Assembly: GCA_047495785.1 (NCBI GenBank)
Contig: JBLDXI010000024.1
Location: forward strand, 2,914,001 to 2,978,000
Origin: Lepidodermella squamata
Lineage: Eukaryota; Gastrotricha
Direction of reading: 5' to 3'
Length of the DNA stretch: 64,000 nt
Under the pieces are notes generated by a model that did no database searches, had not been told where the DNA came from, and saw only the letters and a list, made by a program, of their open reading frames with translations. The position numbers and the translations under genes are program-made. Positions 43,149 through 54,323 of the stretch are shown here, piece by piece (positions within the stretch are counted from its first letter, which is position 1; each line of letters starts with the position of its first letter).

Positions 43149-45295
43149 ATGGGTGATGATTTTCGGCCTGAACCAAGGCCGTGCTATTGCTTCGGGGACG
43201 AGTGCCCGGACTGGCCAACCCGTCTCATCCTACACGGCATCATCGAGCCTGTCCAAGCTGCTGTCATCGTTATCAGTTGCCTGGCTGCAACTCGACAGCT
43301 TACCATAGCAATAAACCGCGTCACACTTCACTTAACCGAAATTCCCAGCCAAACGTCCATCGATGCGCATCGATTCTACAGCGCGTTGCGGAAACTACTG
43401 AGAGCCGTGTTAGCCTATGCCGGGAATCGAATTCTGGAGCTGTTCCGGGCCGAGTCGCACATCATGCGGTACCAGGGCAGACCCGGCGCCACAATGTGCG
43501 TCTTCTTCTTTTTCCTAGGCAAATTTTTCAAAACCGCCGCTGTGACGTACATTGAAATTTTCGAAATGTCCATACTGTGGGAGCCTTTGCTACGAGTTTT
43601 CGTCTTTCGATCTCGGAAAAATCACTTTTCGGTTGTATCCAGCCGGCTTTTCAGTGGAGTGGCTGTTATTACATCGGGCATTGTCGGCGTTTTAGGGCTG
43701 GACATGTTTCGCTGTGAGCCTTGTGGCGAACCGCAGTATGAGCTGTACCAGTTTGTGCAGAAATTACCGACTAATAGGACGGAGTTCAAGGTCCTAGAAA
43801 TGCTGAACAACGTCGAGTCTTACGTTGGGACAGCTCTAACAGGTTAGCCACTATATTGTCATATCTTTAACTGGTTCTAGCTAATTGAGCAAACGAGATA
43901 ATTGAGCAACGAAAATTGAACAAGGGCTTTTGAGCAACGATATAAGAGAAAACGAAAAAAGAGCAAAATGACATAAGAGCAAATGTTGTTTACAATAAAT
44001 AAGAGCTACAATGAATTATTAAATTTGCTCTTCTGTCATTTTGCTCTTTTTTCGTTTGCTCTTTTTTCGTTTTGCTCTAATTTCGTTTGCTCTTATGTCG
44101 TTGCTCAAAAGCCCTTCCTCTATTTTCGTTGCTCAATTCTCGTTTGCTCAATTAGCATAGAACCCTTTAACTTTATGATACTCCGGATAAATTAAATGAA
44201 GCTATGATATGAAAGGTGGTACGACAATATAGCCCAAGACATAATAGCCCCGACATTATAGCCCCGCGACGATATATCCCAAGAAAATTAATTTGTTCAC
44301 GCCACAATTTAGCCCCTGCCAGTTCGTCTCGATATGATTTAGAAATTTTACGCTCAATGCCTCATTTCTGGGCAATTTCAAAAGTTATTTCTCGGATTCA
44401 GAAAATAAGCTAGTGCATTTTTGCATATGATGCAAATTCGAAGCTAAGAGGCCTCGTATTTCCCGATGAAAAGTTGAAGTTCAATATTAAAACTCAGTCT
44501 TTCTCACAAAATTTGCCCCTACAGAATTATAGAATTCTCTGATAGCAGCCTGAAATGTGTCCACATTTTCGGATGATTAATTTTGATGCTCTGGCATTAA
44601 TTTTTTTCGAATTTTACCAATTTCGACATTTTTTTGTTCTTGATTATAATGGTGCCTATATTCAACTAGGATTTTTTTAATGCAAGTTACATGGAACCTC
44701 AAATTCAGCCCTGATGGACCCTATATAGCATTTTCCACTTCAAACTTTTAAAGCTATAAAGGAGAAGTTAAGGAGGATCCAAATCGCCGTGATGAGCTTT
44801 CTGTCGCACTGCTTTTAGATTGATAATTGAAAATGTCCTAAAAAGCTCCCTAAAATCTCTCATGCAAAAACAAAGCAAAGTTTCCGCAATTATAACTTGT
44901 CTACTTGTCTTATTCCAACGTATTCAATAGGTGCGATCATGCTAGGTTCGATTCTCATGGCGCCATCAGTAAACACCATCTGGAGAACTGTAACAAGAGG
45001 CATCAAATTGCCAGTCCCAAAGCGCCTGATTCTAATGTCACTAGCCGGAGCATTCTTCACCGGACTCCACCGCATCCTACATCACGTTAACAGGGGCTTC
45101 AACGCCCCTAAAATTCCACCCTCAGTTCAATGGCAACATCCAGAACTCAGTTTACGCATGACTTGCGCCATCTACGGCTACCCACTCGTAGACGACTGGC
45201 ATTGCAATATTGAGTACATCATCATGCACATCGAACACGTTTTCCTCATCATTTGCCCGCTTGCCCTAGCCACGTATCTGAGTTCACAGAAATGA
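43149..45295 (+). CDS. Multi-pass membrane protein N, unrecognised
   Basis: Two exons, 43149-43842 and 44931-45295. The junction is phase 1 and makes a Gly codon (G|GT). 352 residues. Hydrophobic segments lie near residues 25-48, 118-140, 170-190, 230-250, 262-282 and 322-345. The N-terminus is Cys-rich and hydrophilic (CYCFGDECPDW). A second Cys pair (CEPC) follows the third segment, and charged residues lie near the end (HRILHHVNRGF). I recognise no family. The acceptor is TATTCAATAG. The 1.1-kb intron contains copy 2 of the GAGCAAAACGA MITE and further non-coding sequence. Confidence 0.65.
43874..44163. mobile_element. Long-arm MITE, copy 2 (GAGCAAAACGA family)
   Basis: Starts GTTCTAGC, ends GCATAGAAC, and is built of the same short units as copy 1 (TTTACAATAAATAA in the loop of both). 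It is more diverged, with arms of unequal repeat number. CTTTAAC occurs just left, and TTTAAC just right, so a target duplication is possible. Confidence 0.75.
44215..44330. repeat. ATAGCCC-rich short repeat
   Basis: ATATAGCCC, AATAGCCCC, TATAGCCCC and ATATATCCC occur in quick succession within intron 1 of gene N, in the style of the preceding MITE's arms. Probably one end of another, incomplete element. Confidence 0.4.
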
Positions 45296-45345
45296 TGACG
45301 TGAATCATACTTTCCCATATAACGTATAACGTATTAGCTAAAACA

Positions 45346-47423
45346 ATGTTCAGTCTATTTAACATGAAGTTGCATTACTTATCATCTGTTCTCCTACTAA
45401 TCTCTGTTAGTTCTGCTGTTGAAGTCGAAATTCTTGATAATTCACCAGATCAGGACAGAACAACCGATGTAGCTGAACCTTTAACTGTGGACAGTTGTTC
45501 CCGTTATCCTTTATTGGTAATCTACGAACGCCCACCTGGCGTGAACCCTAGAACCAACCAGCCAATTACTGGCATCATTCAGTATGTAGCTAGGTTCAAC
45601 GAAAGCCAAAGAACAGCTTCATGGGCAGTTTATTCCTTCAATTCAAGAATGGGCCCGTTTGGCATCAGGCGGAGAGATGCAAACTCATGGCGGCCTCTGA
45701 CCTGCCCGCAACGAAATTTGACCCAATTGAGGGCTCAAAACTTCACGTCGAGGGATAGGGGTGATTTAGTTCCTTTCGACTCTTTCAGTTACAGTTTACA
45801 AGCAGCGAAAGGGACGTTCTTTTTCGTTAATGCAGCCCCTCAGGATATCTATGCAAATCGAGGCCCTTGGGCTAAACTAGAGGCTCAGACTAAGTCGAAG
45901 TTACTGCAGTTCAAAAACGGTTACGTCGCCTCAGGTATCTGCGCCAATTCAACGAATTTAGTTCCAGATTGCTTCTGGAAACTTCTCTGCGTTAAACTGA
46001 GTAGTACCGGACCTGTTACAGCCGCGTACTTCATGCATGACAATCGAGGTGTTACTCTAGATAGGGATGACAGACGTAGGGAAATCGCATGGCCTAGAGA
46101 AGTTGCGACTCTGAAAGCAAATGCATCGATGGTAGCGGATTACGACTTCATGTGGCAGTCAGCTGCAAATTTCACATCGAGCTCCTCGAGTTACTTTTGG
46201 CCAACTGCAGAAGAATGCCGTCTACAGAGCAGCCTGCCCTTCAAAAGCCTTGATGAGCTTTACGAAAAGAAGGTAAGATTCATTGGGTAAGATTCAGTGA
46301 GTACAAGCATTCACCTTGGATTTGTTTTCAGCTTAATGGTACGGATGATCTGATCCGGCAATTCTGGATCTCGATCTCCCTCGCAATCTGGAAACGGCCT
46401 CCAGTAACAGCATCTACTACGACAACCCTAGCCCCTTCGATACCATACGTTTCTGAATCTTTCCCGGTTGATAGTTGCGAGAAGTACCCCGTCATTATTG
46501 TCTACGAAAAAGCTCCGGTAGCCAACCCAGTCGCGCCCGGAGTCGTCGAATACGTTATTAGGTTCAACGAGGCTATCAAAACAGCAGCTTGGACCATTTA
46601 CGCCTACAACAGTAGGATGTCGTCAATGGGTGTTAATCGAGACGATGCTGATACCTGGAAAACGTTTTCATGTCCTAAACGGACTGTAGCTCAGCTGGCA
46701 ACGGCGGATTTCTCGGGTAGAGATCGAGGCCATCTAGTACCTTTCGACGCGTTTTCTTACAACTTACCAGCTGGGAAAGCAACCTTCTTCGTGCTGAACG
46801 CAGCTCCTCAGGATATTTATACGAACCGAGGGCCTTGGGCGCAATTGGAGGCCGTGGTGAAGGACACGCTTCTCCAGCTTAAAAATGGGTACGTCGCGAC
46901 TGGAGTCTGCAACAATGCCGTGAATTTAGTGCCGGATTGCTTTTGGAAACTGATGTGCGTTAAATTGGGCAATGGCCCGGTAACTTCGGCCTATTTCACG
47001 TTTGATAACCGAGTTTCAATGAATGATAACGACACTCTGAGAGATGGTCGTAAGGTCGAGTTGGCATTCCCTCGGGAGATTTCCTATTTCAAGAATAACG
47101 CGTCGATGATCACTGACTACGACAATATGTGGCAAACTGCGTTCAAGTTCGCAAACGGCAGTTCAGATGCGCAATGGCCTACCCCTGAGCAGTGCAGACA
47201 GCAAAGCAACTTGCCATTCACGAGCATTGATGAAATGTACGAGAATAAGGTGAGATAACTGCAATGATTTAGGAGCCAAAATCTAACTTATTAACTTTTG
47301 CAGCTGACTGGGAATGACGAGGTTATCCGCCAATTCTGGCTGTCGGTTTCGATGCGAATCTGGAAGCGGCCACCGAGAACTACACCCAAAGCTACGACTA
47401 CAAAAGCAACGAGCGGACGCTAA
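45346..47423 (+). CDS. Secreted protein with two DNA/RNA non-specific endonuclease domains, first one lacking the catalytic His
   Basis: Exons 45346-46272, 46332-47249 and 47304-47423, phase 0, 654 residues. A signal peptide (hydrophobic LHYLSSVLLLISVSSA) follows the start; a second ATG lies six codons later. The two domains are about 55% alike by eye and each ends at an equivalent intron (LYEKK and MYENK), so the gene arose by internal duplication. The family's DRGH motif reads DRGDLVPFD in domain 1 and DRGHLVPFD in domain 2. The metal-binding Asn region (NAAPQD followed by NRGPW) is kept in both. Domain 2 should therefore be catalytic, while domain 1 is probably inactive or has another role. 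The tail is Thr/Lys-rich. Several NxT/S sites. The likely role is extracellular or lysosomal DNA/RNA digestion. AATAAA lies about 50 bp after the stop. Confidence 0.85.
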
Positions 47424-47574
47424 AAATATTCCGATTATTTTTACAATTCAACTATGGAAAACATTTTTACGGTCCAATAAAAGCTTGTTTATACTTTCAC
47501 TCGTCTTTCGCCATTGTTTGAAAATGAATGGAAGGATTACTACGACGCTTAGTCGTTAGTATTTCATTTTATAC

Positions 47575-49624
47575 ATGCTCAAGTTACTACCATTGACAGT
47601 TGTTTTAGTGTCAACAATATGCGTTGTCTACGTATTCCAAGAATTTTTTATTTTCATCTATGATTACTCTTGTGATTTCGTCTACAACACGACCTACGGG
47701 CCCAGAGATGAAGACCCGGTTAAAAACCGGGATTGGTTTTCGGTGTCCTATTTAGGCCATGGTGGCTATCCTGTCAATATCGACTTCGACAAGCTGAGTT
47801 TTGTCAACAGGAGGAAAGTTTCCAAGGCATTTGATACTCATGGTTTCAACGAATTTCTCTCCGACATGATACCGCTCAATCGAACCATCCGTGATGTGAG
47901 GATTGACGACTGCAAATTCCTGCCGGACTATCCTATTGATGAAATGCCTGATACATCGGTTATCATATGTTTCTACAACGAAGCCTGGTCGACCCTTCTG
48001 AGGACAGTTCATTCCATTCTTATCCAATCTCCTCCTAAATTGTTACGCGAAATCATTTTAATCGACGATTATTCCGATTTTGACCATTTGAAGGAGCCAC
48101 TGGAGGAATACATCAAAGCCTTACCTAAGGTTAGGCTAATCAGGACCAGGGAACGAGAAGGACTGATTCGAGCAAGAATGCTAGGGACGAGACATGCATT
48201 GGGGGATACTTTCACTTTCTTAGACTCTCATGTTGAATGCACGCACGGATGGCTAGAACCTTTACTGTATCGGATTTACCAGAACAAGACAAATGTAGTT
48301 GCGCCAGTTATTGACAACATCAATCCTAATAATTGGGACTACTTCTTGATTTCTCACCATAATATGGGCTATTTTGACTGGAATTTAGTGTATAATTGGA
48401 TGCATCCAGTAAGTAACCTCAAATCCAGCCAAAAGTGGTTAAAATATGATTTTTTAGTTACCAGAGCGAGTCTTGAAAATGCGGGTTAACGAAACCGATC
48501 CTGTTATAATGCCAGCAATGGCCGGAGGTCTTTACACGATTCATAGGGACTACATGCAGTGGCTGGGTGGTTACGATGAGAAAATGGATATTTGGGGTGA
48601 GTTGAACTTTAACTACAGCATTCACTTTCAGCAAATTCGATTTTTCAGGTGGAGAAAATATTGAGATGAGCTTCAAAATATGGACGTGTGGCGGTCGCAT
48701 CGAAATGATGCCATGCAGTCATGTTGGGCACATCTACCGCTCAAAACTGCCGTACTCTTTCGGATGGAAAGCTAAACGAGACCCCGTCAAACGAAATGTT
48801 CTGCGAGCCGCTGAAGTTTGGATGGATAGCTATCGGTTCTACTACTACGAGCAAATTCAGTTCAATATCCTCGACTTTGGCGATGTAAGCGAGCGAAAAG
48901 CTCTTCGGCAAAGTCTCAAGTGCCACTCGTTCGAATGGTACCTCAAAAACATAATTCCAGAGGTGATCGTCCCGGGCGAGGGAATATTTTTCGGCGAAAT
49001 AAGGAGTGAAGTTACTGATCTATGTATCGAAGCTTCAACTGTTGGGTACAAACTTGTGTCTGTAAAGCCATGTACTGGCAAAGCAGGTATGTTCGGCCGA
49101 AAATTGTTCAAATCGGTTTTATTTTTGAAATTTAGGTGACCAGTATTGGATATTTACGAAAAACAACGAAATCCGACGAGAGGCTGGCTGTTTCGAGTTG
49201 AAAGCCGCGGGTAATAGCCTCTACACGAATTTGTGCCTTGGCAATAAAGGAAATCAAAACTTCGAATATTCACAGGTAACAAAACTGTTAAATTAGATAT
49301 CCACCTAAATTTTGAATTTCTAAGGTTTCGAAACAAGTTCGTAGCGTAGAGCATAACTTGTGCCTTGAGCTGAATCGGCGACGTCGAGAATTAATGATGA
49401 CAGCGTGCGACGGCAGCAATCCTAATCAAAGGTGGTATTGGTACCGACGAGGCCCACGAGATATTCCTCTCCATTTATACCCATCGGACACGTTACCACC
49501 TTATCGGCGACAAGTTACGCCGAAAATAACTTGGAACATCATGATTGGCTGTGCTCAAATTATTTTTGTGATCATCAAAGCATTTTACGAGTTTGAATGG
49601 CTGAAGTGTGCAGATATAAATTAG
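47575..49624 (+). CDS. Polypeptide N-acetylgalactosaminyltransferase with an extra C-terminal hydrophobic segment
   Basis: Exons 47575-48408, 48458-48596, 48649-49086, 49136-49275 and 49325-49624, 616 residues. The N-terminal signal anchor (LLPLTVVLVSTICVVYVF) marks a type II Golgi protein. The GT-A catalytic domain shows SVIICFYNEAWSTLLRTVHS, EIILIDDYSD, the metal-binding DSH in FLDSHVEC, and WGGENIEMSF with PCSHVGHIYR. A ricin-type lectin domain follows (FTKNNEI, CLGNKG, NQRWYW). It transfers GalNAc from UDP-GalNAc to Ser/Thr to start mucin O-glycans. Unusual: after the lectin domain the protein continues about 50 residues with a hydrophobic stretch (WNIMIGCAQIIFVII), so it might be membrane-bound at both ends. 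The junctions at 48596/48649 and 49086/49136 are phase 1 and rebuild Gly codons. Confidence 0.88.
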
Positions 49625-49861
49625 TAAACATTTTAATTCAAAAGAAGTTCTAGAATGAATAGGACTGGCCATTTCTATACTGAAAACTTATACATAGCGG
49701 CCTTTGACGTCAATGCACTTATTTCATCATTTCGAAGTGATTCATCCTGCAACTCGCAAACTTGCTTGATGCCGTCGATGTACAGCAGAACAATGAAGAA
49801 GGTAATCAATTTCTGCCGATGCGACATAAGCGAGCTCAGTTGTCTTGATATTATTTAACAC

Positions 49862-50521
49862 ATGAACTCCGAAATAGGAAAAATTTGTGAACACCTTTCG
49901 AGGCTCAGTGACTGTCCTCAGGCTTATCAACAGGAAATCCTGCGAGGATGTGGTAAAGCTGAACTGAATGATCTATTGGAAAACTTCCTGCAGTCCATCA
50001 GCGATAGGCGAATGGTGCAATCGATCAGGGCTAAGAAAGCAGCAATTGAGAACAGCGGCTCCGATGCAATCTACATTTTCCACTCCGATGTCAAAACATT
50101 CAAGAGCAAACCGGAGTTTTTATGCCTGGCTGTAGAACCTCGGCAAGAAGGCGAGATAGCTTTCAACGTGAGCTGCTACTCGTATTCAAAAGCGCTCAAC
50201 ATGAAAAACATTCACCACTTGTGTTTCGGAGCATTTATACTGCCTGGGAGCTCAGATGTGGCGTTTAGAATAACGAGTGGCTGCAATTTGAGACAAGGAT
50301 TCTCCATTTTCCGAAACACCTTCAACTGTGTGAAACTAGGAGAGAATCACGTTTCTCTTGATGATCTGTTGCTGGCAAGTTTTGTGCATGAAATACAACG
50401 GAGAGATCCAGCAATAACTGCGCCTGGTGCAAAAATTACAAAGCTGCAACTATCATCAATTCGAAGTCTTCTTGATTGCTTTATCCCGGCTGCTTCTTGC
50501 TGGAGCTGCACCAACACGTAA
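49862..50521 (+). CDS. Unknown protein S
   Basis: Open frame of 219 residues from the first ATG. No signal peptide or membrane helix. The N-terminal 60 residues look helical (CEHLSRL, LLENFLQSISDRR) and the middle looks like alternating strands (DAIYIFHSDVKTF, FLCLAVEP, HHLCFGAFILPG). I recognise no family. It starts 237 bp after the GalNAc-transferase. An upstream frame at 49655-49801 with a GT donor could be a first exon, but it does not join in frame with the acceptor at 49877, so I left it out. Confidence 0.5.
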   Translation: MNSEIGKICEHLSRLSDCPQAYQQEILRGCGKAELNDLLENFLQSISDRRMVQSIRAKKAAIENSGSDAIYIFHSDVKTFKSKPEFLCLAVEPRQEGEIAFNVSCYSYSKALNMKNIHHLCFGAFILPGSSDVAFRITSGCNLRQGFSIFRNTFNCVKLGENHVSLDDLLLASFVHEIQRRDPAITAPGAKITKLQLSSIRSLLDCFIPAASCWSCTNT

Positions 50522-50829
50522 CATAACAAACATAACAAAAACATATTTTTTTGTGCAATTTACAGTATCTCTTTGAAATCAGAAGAAACAAATACAAAAA
50601 TAATTGATAATATTTTCGATGTTTTAATAGCGAATTCAGTATGTGTCAAATTTCGACGTTACTAGCCATTCTCTACTATTATTATGCATAATTTTGTAAC
50701 CTTTGCAGTCATCCGGTATATCTCGGCAACATATTTTTAAAAGAATGTTGACTATATTTGAAGATTGCTCATTAACTTTCGGTGCAAAATTGGAATGATT
50801 TCTCTAAAACACTGTGATCATTATATTGG

Positions 50830-51125
50830 CACTACCTTTTCGATATGCTACAATTGTCTGTTGTTGGGAAACACGTGCCTCTATACGACTTACGAAATTG
50901 GAAAAACTGTCGCGCCACAATCTTCCTGACCAGAATTGTTAATATTTGGAATGAAGCTACCTGATAAAATGTTCTTGATATTGGCAGAATCCTATTACTA
51001 TTGGAATTTATGGAACACTGACTTGTCAAATTGTCTAATTACGTATAACTACGAAGTATAAGCGGTCTGCTTATCCTTTCTGCCCGCGAAACCTTGGTTT
51101 TGAAATAAAAATTATTATTATTAAA
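50830..51125 (+). mobile_element. Decayed LINE 3' end
   Basis: The readable piece LYDLRNWKNCRATIFLTRIV, then NIWN, parallels FLNRIVNVWN of the LINE at 11.1-11.8 kb. Stops follow, and the copy ends in ATTATTATTA after AATAAA. A second, older copy of a related element. Confidence 0.6.
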
Positions 51126-51767
51126 TCATGCAACATGCAATAAAAAATGCAGATTTTTTTATATCAATTTCAAGTTTCCATTCCTTTTTGAATATCATTT
51201 GATTAGTACGCAACAACGTCGTGGCAGGAGGCCGATTAACGAACATAGGTACTCAGCCCGTGAAAGGCATTACCGTGGGTTTCGCATTCAGACATAGCTT
51301 ACCACATATGAGTAATGATTGCACTCATGGCAGCTTTCTATGTGCTCAACAATATGGACTAGGGCAAAAAAGACGACAGCACTGGTTAGTAATAATTTTA
51401 GCTACATTCATGCCCATTCACCTTAGCTGAATAGGGTAGCTTTGAATAAAGAAGGTGTTTTAGGCATCCCCACGCTTCTCAATAATGAAGATTGATGAAG
51501 AGTAATAGGTCGAGTAATGAAGATTGATCAATGTCTCTTGATTCAAGGTCGCGAATTTTCATCATCAACCCTCGCAAAGTACAGTAAACTTCAGAGATAC
51601 TTATGTGCTAATCTTTTTGGTAAATCACAACAGCAAAATTGAGAATTTCAAGAGTTTAAAATAACAATTATAAAAATACGACAACAATACAGCAGCGAGC
51701 TAGGACATCAGGTCCAATAACTAAACCATACAGATCGAATTAAACCAGTGTTGAGCCATTATATTGT
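51126..51767. other. Intergenic sequence, nothing recognised
   Basis: No gene, repeat or hairpin that I can support. Confidence 0.4.
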
Positions 51768-54323
51768 TCAACTCGCGGTGTAACGAGCAGTGCCTCTTGC
51801 CAAAGGAAGGGTAACTATAACAGTAACCGATGCTGAGACAATGAGTGCCACAGTGGCTAGAGTTATCTGCATTGAAACAACAGAGCTCTGAAGTATCACC
51901 AAAATTAGTACAGTGGCTGCGGCAATCGTCGTCAAATTGAAGAGCGCGATTCCAAACACTCGATCAGCCAGATCGACCGAACGTATCGAAGTCGGAACGC
52001 GCGAATGCAACCGAAAAGCATAACCCCGAAATTCAACCCTGCCAGTGCTTGGAAATAGGCGTCTTGGGTATCTGAGTGGCAGACGGAAATAATGACTCGA
52101 GTCAGGACATCGCTCTTTGCGTCATAGAACATCTTTTCATTACTAACTTTCGAGTAGAATACTGGCTGATCTCGAATCAACAGTACCATCATCACAACCA
52201 AATTTGACAATGGCCTTTCGTTACTTTCGTTTCTTTCGTACAATTCTCCGCCACCATGTTCGGCATTGCCGTAGGATCGATAGTTGACAACGAATACACC
52301 ATGAAAGCATAACGAGGCCCCGTGATCCCAACATTGTGGGCGAAACAAAGAAACTGAGTAATCACAGCGGTTTCAGTGACGTGAATCACAAAAATTCGAG
52401 CGTCGCTTTGCTTTGCAGATTCGATATATCCGCGGTCGATGCCGGATCCGATGTCGAACCATATAAGTCTAACCTCGAATTCATCAATCGCACTTAGGAA
52501 GTGAGTTGCCATTCGGACATTGAATGGGTTGTCAGCATTAGCGTACGCGGCGATTTTCAACCAACGGTTTTGTCGGAGAAAGGACAGGCTGATGTAATTT
52601 CCTCGGTCAGCCGAGCTCCTGATTCGGTACAGGTTAGGGTAAATCTTCCGATTTTCGGTATAAGCTGGACCATGGCAAGCGTAAGCTATCGCGATGCTGT
52701 GAATTTCATGAACCATCGCCCCATAAGATTTGCAACCTGGGGTGAAATTAACGCCAAGGATTATCGGGGATTGGTAGTTGCTGGCGATTCCGGTTACGGA
52801 ATTTCGACCTCTATCGAATATCTCATCGAATTCCCGAGTGAAGCCGACGGCAACAGTGGTTGCCTGGACCCCACTTGGGCCATCTCCAACATCGCGAATC
52901 ACGTTATCGTCCGGTGGTACAAAAATTATCGATACAATAACAATGTTATTGTACAGGCCATAGAGAATAGAGTTACCAGACGTTTAAGGTGGATTTTTTA
53001 ATTTTATTAGTCCAATTGCCCAACTCGACCACTCACCCCCTGACTGTACTAGCCAAAAGAACACGCATTTTTCTTATTTCTTAACTAGTTTTGTTTTAAT
53101 AAATAAGGAAAAGCCCGGCATTTTTGCTCTAAGAGATGCAAATCATTATTGCAGTATCATTACTTTATTGAAATTTTCAAAATTTTCAAAACGTATGGCA
53201 TCGTGGCAAAGGTCCATAGGAGGGCGGAACTGAAAGAGGGTGACGAATTCATCGACATTTCTGTTCGACTACTAGCTTGCATTGTTGATTGCTCGCGTTG
53301 GGATCATCCAAAGGCTGCTCCGTCTCCGAACTAGGAGAAGGGCGAGGCTGCTCCAGCTTCAACATTCGATCATTGAAAAGAGCCCTAATTGACGCATCGC
53401 CCTTTAGGGTGTTACTTCATTGGGCATCAACTAGTCCACCCGGTACATTTCCACACGCAGTGGCCGGGGAGAATTTTCTTAATCCCGGCTTGCGACACTG
53501 CGTTCTTCACCAGAGCGCTCTTTTAATCCTATTCGCAGTTCGGAATTGAACTTCTTCCAAAAAAACCGATTGTTAGGCGCGGACAGCGTTATAGTCCAGC
53601 AGGAAGACCGGCAACAAGACACAATCGACTGCCTGGAACAGCGTACGCTCTTGGTCCGCTTCTTCACCTTCTTCTCCAGCTTCGAAGCCACGGGTTCCAA
53701 TGAGGCGGGGCGTCCCATATAAGCAATTTTCCGTGAAAGCAACCGCAAAAATGATGCGTGAATTAAATCGCGGTATCGAAAAATGAATAAATAGCAATGA
53801 TTTTTGCAAAACGTTAGTGAAAATATTAGGCTGGATTTTTTAATTTTAGAAATTGACCTTGCTGTCTAGCTATCCTACACGGTCCGGCTCGTTTTGTCCC
53901 ACCGAACGATAACATACATAGTGGATTCGCGTCGAACATAACGCGTTATAGTACTCCGATATTGGCCGAGAGGCGTCCGGCTCGCGAAAGCGAGCCAGCC
54001 TCGAGTCCAATATCGCCTCGAGTCCATATTGGACTCGAGGCTGGCTCGCTTTCGCGAGCCGGACGCCTCTCGGCCAATATCGGAGTACAATAACTGCGTT
54101 ATGTACTCCTTCGAATCCAATATATACTAATGTTGTAGTCTTTTAAGATATCAGTTCGCTGATTGATCTTGTCAGCTACGAATTTAGCCGCCAGGCTGCA
54201 TGTCATTTCTTGCAACGGTAAGCCGGGGATCGTTGTGGCTAGGCGTAGGATTGTGAGATTGTAGGGTTTCAAAGCATCCGAAAGCTGAAAGATGCTTATT
54301 GCAATGAGTAGCAGCGCTTGCAT
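51768..54323 (-). pseudogene. GABA-B-like receptor pseudogene O
   Basis: On the minus strand 54323-54120 gives a signal peptide and the start of a ligand-binding domain (AAKFVADKINQRTDILKDYN), the counterpart of gene M's opening. A 1.1-kb interruption with a perfect hairpin follows. From about 52990 to 52260 the binding domain continues (SPIILGVNFTPGCKSYGAMV, IYPNLYRIRSS). After AENCTKE the reading has to change frame and goes straight to the last helices (LSNLVVMMVLLI, LAGLNFGVMLFG). The end of the ectodomain and the first helices, roughly 300 residues in M, are missing. A further shift near 52000 precedes RVFGIALFNLTTIAAATVLI. Deletion, insertion and two frameshifts make it non-functional. 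Confidence 0.75.
53945..54094. repeat. Perfect 63-bp-arm hairpin
   Basis: Arms 53951-54013 and 54026-54088 are exact complements around a 12-bp loop, and the match extends a few bases further on both sides with one mismatch. GC-rich (GGCTCGCGAAAGCGAGCC), unlike the surroundings. It lies inside pseudogene O. A young fold-back element. Confidence 0.9.

Noticed and set aside
49655-49801. Possible first exon of gene S
   Set aside because: It has a plausible GT donor, but joining it to the only nearby acceptor puts gene S out of frame.
52501-53001. Plus-strand frame of 166 codons
   Set aside because: Shadow of the minus-strand ligand-binding domain of pseudogene O, whose match to gene M is clear.
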